64,000 bases of DNA from Metellina segmentata (Eukaryota; Arthropoda; Arachnida; Araneae; Tetragnathidae): contig OX375877.1 in NCBI GenBank assembly GCA_947359465.1, forward strand, positions 25,369,235-25,433,234, read 5' to 3'. The notes beneath the pieces were generated by a model. The model saw only the letters and a list, made by a program, of their open reading frames with translations, searched no databases and was not told the DNA's origin. The translations under genes and the position numbers were made by a program. This document shows, one piece after another, positions 11,601-20,947 of this stretch; position 1 is the first letter of the stretch, and each line of letters begins with the position of its first letter.

Positions 11601-14600
11601 TCCGTAAGTATTAAATTATGTTTTTTTATTCCTCTAATTCAAGTTTCTGTCTTTGCGATCGTTGAAGACAGTGGAAATTTCAACGGATTTCAAAACAGCG
11701 TAAAATTCTGCGCCAGATGGATTACACACCAGATTTATTTTTAATTATTTACCATTCGATTATTTAACTATTTATTAAATAATTAATTATTTATTTAAAG
11801 AAAATAACATTTAAGGTATCGATCTGGCGTAACATTTTCCGCAGATTTCGTAACCGTTGAAATTTTCACTATCTTCAACGATCGCAAAGATAGACTTGAA
11901 TTAGAGGAATAAAAAAATACAAGATTTAATGCTTACGGAAAAGCTATTTAGAAAACGCCTCGTGTGAACAGGGCCTTAATTTTAGTGTTTCAATTATATA
12001 AATAATATAAATAGATGTAAATAAAATATATAAAATACAACCTGAGACGACAGCACTGTACTGTGACATAAATTGATATGAAAGAAAATTCCACAACTGG
12101 TGAAAAACCATTTTAAAAGAACCAATGGAATCAAAAAAATTTAAAACGAACCAATGAAATGAAATGGATTTTCAAAGGACTTTCTAGAATATTCAAAACG
12201 AAAATTTAATCTTTCTGCATGCCGAGGTTGCTTTAAAAAACGAAATAAACGTAATACATATGGGTTGTTTTAACCTGCCATTACTAGTTACTTAAAGGTC
12301 GCCAAAAAGCGCCAAGACCGTTGCTACCGCGATAAACGTAGACTGAAACTGTATCCAGAATGAAATGTTTCTTCCCTAAAATTTAAAATAAATCTTTGAG
12401 TGATTTTGTTTTTTGTTATTACAACTTCAGAAATGTTGCATTCTTACAGCTGTACCAACCACTTCATACAGCTCACTGTGGTGGTTACTTAGCATGACAT
12501 TGATAGTTATAGTCGTCCTCTGCATCTCTGGAGCCTCTTGCTACTATTGGTGAGCATATTTTTCAAAGCTAGAATTGTAATGGAATCAACATGAGTCGCT
12601 CTAACCACTTAAAATAGTTTAATTTAGAAGTTAAAACATAAAATTTATATACACACAGACACAAACATCACGGGGAAAATGTTATAAAAATAAAAATCGG
12701 AACATCAGATTTCATTTCAAAAACTTTTTCTCAGATCACAATATGAGAAAATTGCATTTAAACTTTTGACTGCGGCTATAGATATAACTGGCGCGATTAT
12801 TTCTTGGTGCGATTCTTAGAACTTTTTAACTGGCCGTAGTCTAAATCCCTTCTTGGCGCGATCAAGGGACAACTGCTGTTCCGGCCGTAGTCAAACGATT
12901 AAAGATTTGAAAACGAATAAAAAAAAACAGGTGTTCAAGATCTATCAAAATTTCTAGTAACCATTCAAAAAAATTTAAACATTTTTGTTAAGAAAAAGTG
13001 TGAATATTAAGAACTAGCCACTGCGTGGGCAGCACTGCGTTGCCCGTTGAAGTTCTTTTCCTGGGATCAGGTGTCGCCAACCCCTGGTAATTGCTACGTA
13101 TTCCCATTTGATTTGCTTCGCAAACGAACTCTACAGTTCGTTTATGACGTCAGCGGTCGAAAATCGCATAATCCTCACCTTTATTCAATGACGTCGTATC
13201 CAGGAGAGAAGAAAGAAAGGTAAAAAAACTAATAAATGAATTTTAAAATATTGTAGACTAAATTTTAAAATTAGGGCTGGACACAAATATTGCAAATAAT
13301 TCGGACAACATGTGTGCCAAATTTCATTGTTGTAAGATCCATAGATTCTTACTAGAAAATTAGTTTTTTCGTTTCCGCTTTGATTTTGCGCGGAGGTTAA
13401 TAGTTTTCCAGGGAACGAACGTATCAATTACGGAGTACCTTGCAGAAAACTGCGAACCTCCACATCAGAATTAATAGAAAGTTAGAATTAATAGAAATTA
13501 AATAAAGTGATAATGCACTTTGAAAAAGATAAATCTTTTAAATGGACTCACTTAGCTCTCTTTTCTATCTCCTTGAAGGTTAAAGATAGAGTTAAAATTT
13601 CAACGGATTTGAAATCTGCGGGAAATTTCAGTTTAGATTGATACCTAAAAATACGCTTTTCTTTAAATAAATAATTTTTAAATTGAATATATCTTCAATA
13701 GATTTGAAATCTATGGAAATTTTTACTTTTTTCTAATATCTTACACCACGGGCAACGCCGGGCTAGCTACGCAGTGGCTAGTATGGAATAAAAAGAAATG
13801 TGTGAAACTAGTGAAAAATTAACTTTTCAACCTAGTCGTATATCTTAATGCATACTGATTTTTTCCTTTCAGTCGAGGAAACTCCCAGAAACGGATATCA
13901 TTGAGTGGAACCCAAGTTTCAAGAATCGCACCTCCGAATGTGCCTGGCAAGGAAGATCTCGATAGGGCCTTCGACTTTCAGCGGTGCCATATTCAAGGAG
14001 AAAAGAACATGCAATCGGGTTTGGTAATACTACTCTTTGATATTCAATGAAAGTTAAGGAATATCGTGGAGGTACTCATTTGAAGGCAAATTACCTTGAG
14101 GGAGTCTTACTAAATACTACCTATAGAAAAAAGGTTCCCGGTTCGAATCCGGGTCAGGGCATGAACGTTTGTAAGGTTATGGTGTAGAGGCGTCTGGTGT
14201 GCCTTAAACCTGTCGTGGCCGAAAGTCCTCACATTTCTTTGGTTTGGAAGTTTGCGGTGCCAGCTCAGGTGTTGCCACGTCTCTGACCGTGGTTCAAATA
14301 TGCGTGGTGTTGAATTCGGATATTTCCCTTAGGGACTGATCCCTTATCGTCGTCAATAACCCTTTTTGTTGCTGTAGTAGATGTTAATTAAAAATTATCA
14401 AAATACCAAGTAGTAGTAAGCTTGCCTGAGATGGGATAAAGGGTGATAAGCCCAAAATCATTCATGCGATTTTCAAGCGGTTGTGCTTCAAGAATGGCAA
14501 TGGGATGCTTAACTGAGGGTGAAATGATTTAAACTGCAGTATTTATTTAAACGATATTGCATCTTTCTCTTAGAGCGACGTTACTTACTTACCTTATTTC

Positions 14601-17600
14601 AGCGATTTAATTTTGAACTTTTGACAAGCGTAGGGGGTTCACAAATGGTTTCAAGTACAGGGTGGTCATAAAAAAACTTGGCCGATAAATGGACCTCTAG
14701 CGGCCGTTCCGTTCAACCGATCGAGATGAGATTTCAGATATAGTTATTCAGACATATGAGCTCGGGATTCTGTGAACGACAACAAAGTGTCACTCACGGT
14801 TACAGTTATAGGTAGAGAAACTCGAAATTTTCGAATGGCAACGCCCACTTTTTCCCGTCTCAAAATGCTCAGCGCATGCGAAAACCCTAAAGAGCGTATA
14901 CGTAAAGAGATAAACGGTACGTGTATCACAAAACACGGACGCGTTATGCACTCACAAAAAACAGTTCTGAGAACGGCCAATAAAACCATGTTCTGGGGGC
15001 ACGGAGGAAATTTGCATATGACAGAGGCAAGACACCAACCACAGAACGCCTTTCGCCAGATACATGGGCCTCGTATTTGGCGATGGTTTCGACGGTAAAC
15101 ACGCAAGGCCCCTTCCACGGCATTCATTCCATTTTAATAATAGAATTTTATCAATTTTCCATTAACTTTCGCTGACAGATTCATTTCGTTGGCGTGTGCG
15201 AGCTCCCGACTGAAGATCTGGCTGAATATCTGGCGAAAGGCGTTCTGTGGTTGGTGTCTTGCCTCCAACATATGCAAATTTCCTTCGTGGGCTCCGATCT
15301 TGGTTTTGTTGGACGTTCGCAGAGCTGTTTTTTGTGAGTGCATAACGCTTCCGTTTTTTGTGATACACGTACCGTTCCAACGCTCTTTAGGGTTTTCACA
15401 TGCGCTGAGCATTTTGAGACAGGAAAAAGTGGGTGTTGCCATTCGAAAATTTCGAGTTTCTCTACCTATAACCGTAACTGTGAGTGCCATTTTGTTGTCG
15501 TTCACAGAATCCCGAGCTCATACCTTTGAATAAGTATATCTGAAATCTCATCTCGATCGGTTGAACGAAACGGCCGCTAGAGGTCCATTCGGCCAAGTTT
15601 TTTTATGACCACCCTGTATAATACCCATGCTTTAATATCTGTATTAAAAAGAAGTTACGGCTACGAAAATTTGCTTTTTTCGCTGGATTCTTAGACGGTT
15701 ACCGAGAAAATATGGATCAGAAAATTACGAAATTAATGTTTTATTCAAAGTTGTACGGGGAACAAGATTGTAACGAACTCCCGACAGGTGATTAAAAACT
15801 CAGATAGGTTATAAGAACAGTTGTTCTTGTGTTCTGGTTGCTACTGTTCTAGTAGACTAAGGCCCGGTGCACACATCCGGTTTTTCAACGTGCGGCGCCA
15901 CTGCCGCAACGCAAGTGCGGTCTGAGATACATTAGATTCAATGGAGCAGTGCACACATGCCTCCAGCGCCGCTGAGGTAGCGCACGTCCAACTTGCGTGC
16001 AATTTGTACCGCATTTCCCCACGGCGTCGCACGGTCGCCGCACATGAGTCTCCGTTCTGAAGTTCCTTGTTTTCAAAATATAATTTTTTTACACCAAGTA
16101 ACCGAAATGAACACATTTTCTTCGATAGAATATTCATCGCAAATGGCGCGAAATGAGTTCGTGCGTCATTTCACATGTGTGCATAGTTGGGCTTCGGTGC
16201 CGCAGTGCCGCCGCACGTTGAAAAACCGGGCTTTACATCGATGTTTGACAGTGCCTGTGTTCCGATACGATCAAGAATACGAAATGTTGGGTGCTGTTCT
16301 GAAAAAGAACACGAATAAGCAGATTCGTTGTAGACTTTAGAGGGGTGAGACGTGTTTTCGCACCGGTTGGTGTGGCATGTTATTTGAAAACTATATATTA
16401 TATTGTAAATAAAATTTGATTTCCAATTTAAGGATGAAGTGTCTTTCTGTTAGTGGCCACTTCTTCACATTTTGTGTATCAAATTAGGCATCGCTCGGTG
16501 TCACTGACAAAGATGTAGAATTTTCTTTTCTGATGCGGTTTTTAGTTTAGGGTGTATTAAGTGTCAAAGTCGAAAAAACGAAATTTCTAACGGGAGTGAG
16601 AAAACACGTACAAAGTTTCAGTCTGCAGCCGTGAGGTCTTTTTTTTAAGTGCCTCTAAACGTAAATTTTGTCACCTCGCCTTTTTTTTTTTTTTTTTTAA
16701 TTTGGTTTTGTTCCTGGTAAATATTTTTTAAATTCGGGAAAAATCGTGACAGTTTCGTTATTTTTTTGATAAAACTTTAATATGTATAGCTTGTTTTTTA
16801 ATTTGAAAACATTAAGTGTGGAAACCTTAAAATGTACTCTTTCTTAAGGTATAATTATTTTTTGGTTATAAGTTGGTTAGTAAATTTGATGCAATTCAAA
16901 GTTGGTCATACAAATTTCGGAATTTTTAGAACGTAATTTCCGATACAAAACTAAAACCGTCATCTATATCTTAATACTCTTAGTTTTAAAATTTGAAAAA
17001 TACCACGGGAAAGAATAGAATGCACACTTTCTTATGGCACAATTATTTGTAAAATTGGTTTATACATAAATTTTTCGATGCGATGAAGAGTATAATTTCG
17101 CGATGATGAAACGTTAAGTCGTTCTATATGGCCTTGTGAATCTCGATGTGACGTCATGACCCGGAAAGACGCTTGCGAAAGGAGTGTTGGTTTGCGAAGC
17201 AATCACCGGGGATTGGCGAGCAGGGGTTAGAGCCCCCTAGTGTGTATGAATAATTTGAGCTGAGAAAAAAATTGTAAGGCCGCTGTAGCCTGATTCGCAG
17301 TATCTCGAACCAGCCAAAGATCGTCGTGCACGAACGGGTTGGTGGGCGTTAACTCTGTCGTGGCCATTTTGCGGATTATCAGCGCAATTCGCTAATCCGC
17401 GATGGCCGCGTCACTCCATTCCGCGGATAATCGAGAGTTTACTATACAGTGCAATCTTGTCTTCCAAAAGTACTTAAACACTGAATTGGGTTAGACTGCT
17501 GTTTATTACTGTAGTAGCCACTGCATGGCCAGCATGGAATTGCCCTTGAGAGTTCTTTTCGTGGGGTCAGGTGTGACCACTGCTCGCTGACTTTCTCCAA

Positions 17601-20600
17601 CCCCCGGTGATTGCTTCATATACCCATTTGGTTTGTTTCGCAAACGAACTCCACGGGCAACGCCGTGATGGCCTCGAACAGACTATTATCAACAACGTAA
17701 ATAAAAACACGCTAGAGTAGGAAAATATGTCACGGTTCCACAGGCATTGGGACTAAAAACGCTTGCGACGTCAGCGGTCGAAAATCGCAAAATCCGCTCG
17801 CTTCTTCATTTGAGGTAGGGGTGTCGTCACATTCCGGAAAGCAGAAAGGTGAAAAAATTAATAAATTAATTTTTAAATGTTGTAGTTCCAATCAGAAAAT
17901 TCGGGTGGCTACACAAAAATCTAAAAAAATTAGGACTACCTGTGCGCCAAACTTCACTAATGTAAGAGCCATAGATTCTTTAAGCACAGTACACAGAGAA
18001 ACTCTTCCTTTTATAATAGTAGAGATGGTAGGTTAATTTTTGCAGTGGTGGCAAATGTTTCCACAATTTTCATAAAATGGCTAAAACCTAGAGCAAGTAA
18101 ATACGTTTAAAAATATTCTGATCACAAATCCCGGTCTTTCTTTAGCGGCAGAGAAGCATCGGCTCCCGATCCAAGCTATCCAGTGTTTTCTATCCTGTAA
18201 CTGCAGCGTCTGAACAGTTAGTTACAAGTAAGTGAACTTGTATATTAATTTGAGCAGTCCAACCTGTCTGGTGGTTAAGGTGTTAGCTTCTTGATCGGAA
18301 GGTTCCTGGTTCGAATCCGGGTCAGAGCATGGATGTCTGTAAGCGAATGGTGTAGAAGCGGCTGGTTCACCTTATATCGGTCGCGACCTGAAGTCCTCGT
18401 GTTGGGTTGGTGTGGAAATTTGAAGGGTGGGGTACCAGCTCAGGTGTTGCTTCGTCATCTGACCGTGATTTAGAATTACATGGTGTTGTCCTCGGATCTT
18501 TCCCTTAAGGGATGGATCCCGGAACGTCGTAAATAGCCCGTTATTTTGCTCTAGTACGACGTTAATTAAAATTACTTTACCTTGTATGTTAACTTGAATG
18601 GAGACTTGTTTTTTCATAGAATTGGTCGCATAAGTAATCGGTTCTCATATAAGCAGCCATCAAAGGGCGCATCTTAAGTGTGTACGGACTTCACAGTCCC
18701 GAGGTACCCTAGTGATCCCATGAGGTTAACAGCCTGATAAACAGAGGGCTCACGTCATCGGGATGTCCACGTGATCTTTCTCAACTTTTCTTAAATCCTC
18801 TATTCAGGAAAACTTAGCATTGTCTATGGGCCCTTATAGCCAGTTGGAAAAGTAACGAACGAGCAATCGGAGGGTTGCTAATTCGAACCAAAGACCGTCC
18901 AACAAAGACAAATCCAACCAGACCGTCGTGTGAAAAGTGGGCTGATGCACGTTAAATCTGTCGTGACTTCAAATATCCTCACACTGGTGGGGTGTGGAAG
19001 TTTGGAGAGTGGGGTACCAGTTCAGGTGTGACTTCGTCATCTGATCATGGTTCAGTTTTACGTGGTGTTGTCCTAGGTAAAAGTAATTTTAATTAACGTC
19101 GTACTAGAGCAACACAACAGGCTATTGAAGACGGTCCGGGATTCAATCCCCCAAAGGAAAGATCCAAAGACACCACCACGTAATTTTGAACTACGGTCAG
19201 ATGAAGAGGCAACACCTGAACTGGCACCCCATTCTCCAAACTTCAGCACCAACCTAACGTGAGGACTTTCGGCTACGACAGATTTAAGGTGCACTAACCG
19301 CCTCTACACCATATGCTTACAAATATCCATGCCCTGAACCGGATTCGAACCATGAACTTTACGATGTAGAGGCTAACACCTTAACCACCAGACCAGTTGC
19401 TCGGCGTTGTCCTTGGATTTCGGACCGTCGCCAAGAGCTCGTTGTGTTGCTCCAGTTCGACGGTAATCAAATACCTACCTGACATTGTCTGTCTTGTGCT
19501 TCGTGTGGCTTTTGGCCAAATATGCCCCGTTTTTGCGCCACAACCGACCTTTAGGCCCCGTTCACATGAGGCGCGGAAAACGCGCGTTGGCGAGGCTATC
19601 AGGGTGCCGCTCTTCAAGGTCACAAAGATAGATACTTGATTTAGAGGAATAAAAAAACAAAATTTAACGGCGGGACCTTGCTAGCCTCGCCATATGCGCG
19701 TTGAAACGCCTTATGTGAACGTGGCCTAAGGCCCGTTGCACACATCTGGTTTTTCAACGTACGACGCCGTTTCGCCATCGAAGCCCAAGTGTGAACACAT
19801 AACCGTAAAATGACGCAGGTTCTCATTTCGCGCCATTTGCGATAAATATTCTATATAAGAAAACAAGTTTATTTCACATACTTGGTGTGAAAAAAAGTAT
19901 ATTTTTTAACAAAATAGACGTTACGGGATACAACCATTTATTAATTATAATTTATATATTCCATTTATATGAAAACAAGGTACTTCAGAACGGAGAAGTG
20001 TTAGCGGCGCCGTGGAGAACTGGGGTACAAATTGCACGCAATTTGGACGTGCGTCGCAGCATCGGCGTCGGAGGCATGTGTGCACTATTCCGTTGGATCT
20101 AATATATCTCAGACCGCACTTGCGTTGCGGCAGCGGCACCGCACATTGAAAAACAGGATGTGTGCACCGGGCCCAAAATGTGTGTTTGGTAAAGCGAGGA
20201 GAGATTGCGCACAAAGAGGGTCGGGTTGAAGGAGTTGAGTGCGTGCGCAGCGACTCCATATAGTTATACAACAACAGTAGTGGAGTGTCTACTTGAAAGT
20301 GCAGGTTGTGTTTGTTCCGAGCGTTTGGGATAAACCATCGCTATTTTGCATAGTTTTCCCAATATAATCGCTTGAATTTTCATCTCTTTCTCTAAATTTT
20401 ATAGAATGCCAAATAGTACAAAATATTTTTTAATTAAACGGTTTCGCATGAGTACTAACCTAGACGAACATTGCGAACACCAACGGTTCTTTCTAGAAGC
20501 GGCCATGTTTAAATATATGGCCGCGCAATCTCTCCTACCCAAATGGGAGAGTTTGCGCATCTGCTACGTGGGAGAGATGGCACGTTGTTCCCATTCGTTT

Positions 20601-20900
20601 TCATGCTAGGAGAGATTACGCAGCTTATTGGAAATTTTGCATAAATTGCATATTATGTGTAAAACAAGAATGAATTAATTTTGAAACAATTTTGAAAAGA
20701 AACATAATTTTTGAAATAATTACCATTAATAAGACTTTTGAGCCTGTTTCGATTTCTCTAGTCTTTTAATGTTTGATGTTAAATTTGTTACTGAGAGCAG
20801 CAGAGAATTCTTCAAATTTGAATTAGGTCATTTGCGAAATCGTTTTGCTTTTAATAAATTTCATGGCTGAAAAAGTTTATGTATGTATGCCGTTCCCAAA

Positions 20901-20947
<47 letters not shown>

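Noticed and set aside
12431..12549. Alternative exon C starting after CAG at 12430
   Set aside because: With exon B ending in phase 1, this start runs into a stop codon. The acceptor at 12449 gives the right frame and a normal CUB ending.
14772..15533. Small protein genes of 108-127 codons on both strands
   Set aside because: They lie in the two arms of a palindromic element and mirror each other; no splice or start context and no family motif.
18270..18330. tRNA gene (B-box-like GGTTCGAATCC)
   Set aside because: It is the head of a SINE; the body and tail of the SINE follow, and the cloverleaf is not intact. The same applies to heads at 14.1, 30.9, 40.3, 50.7 and 57.9 kb.
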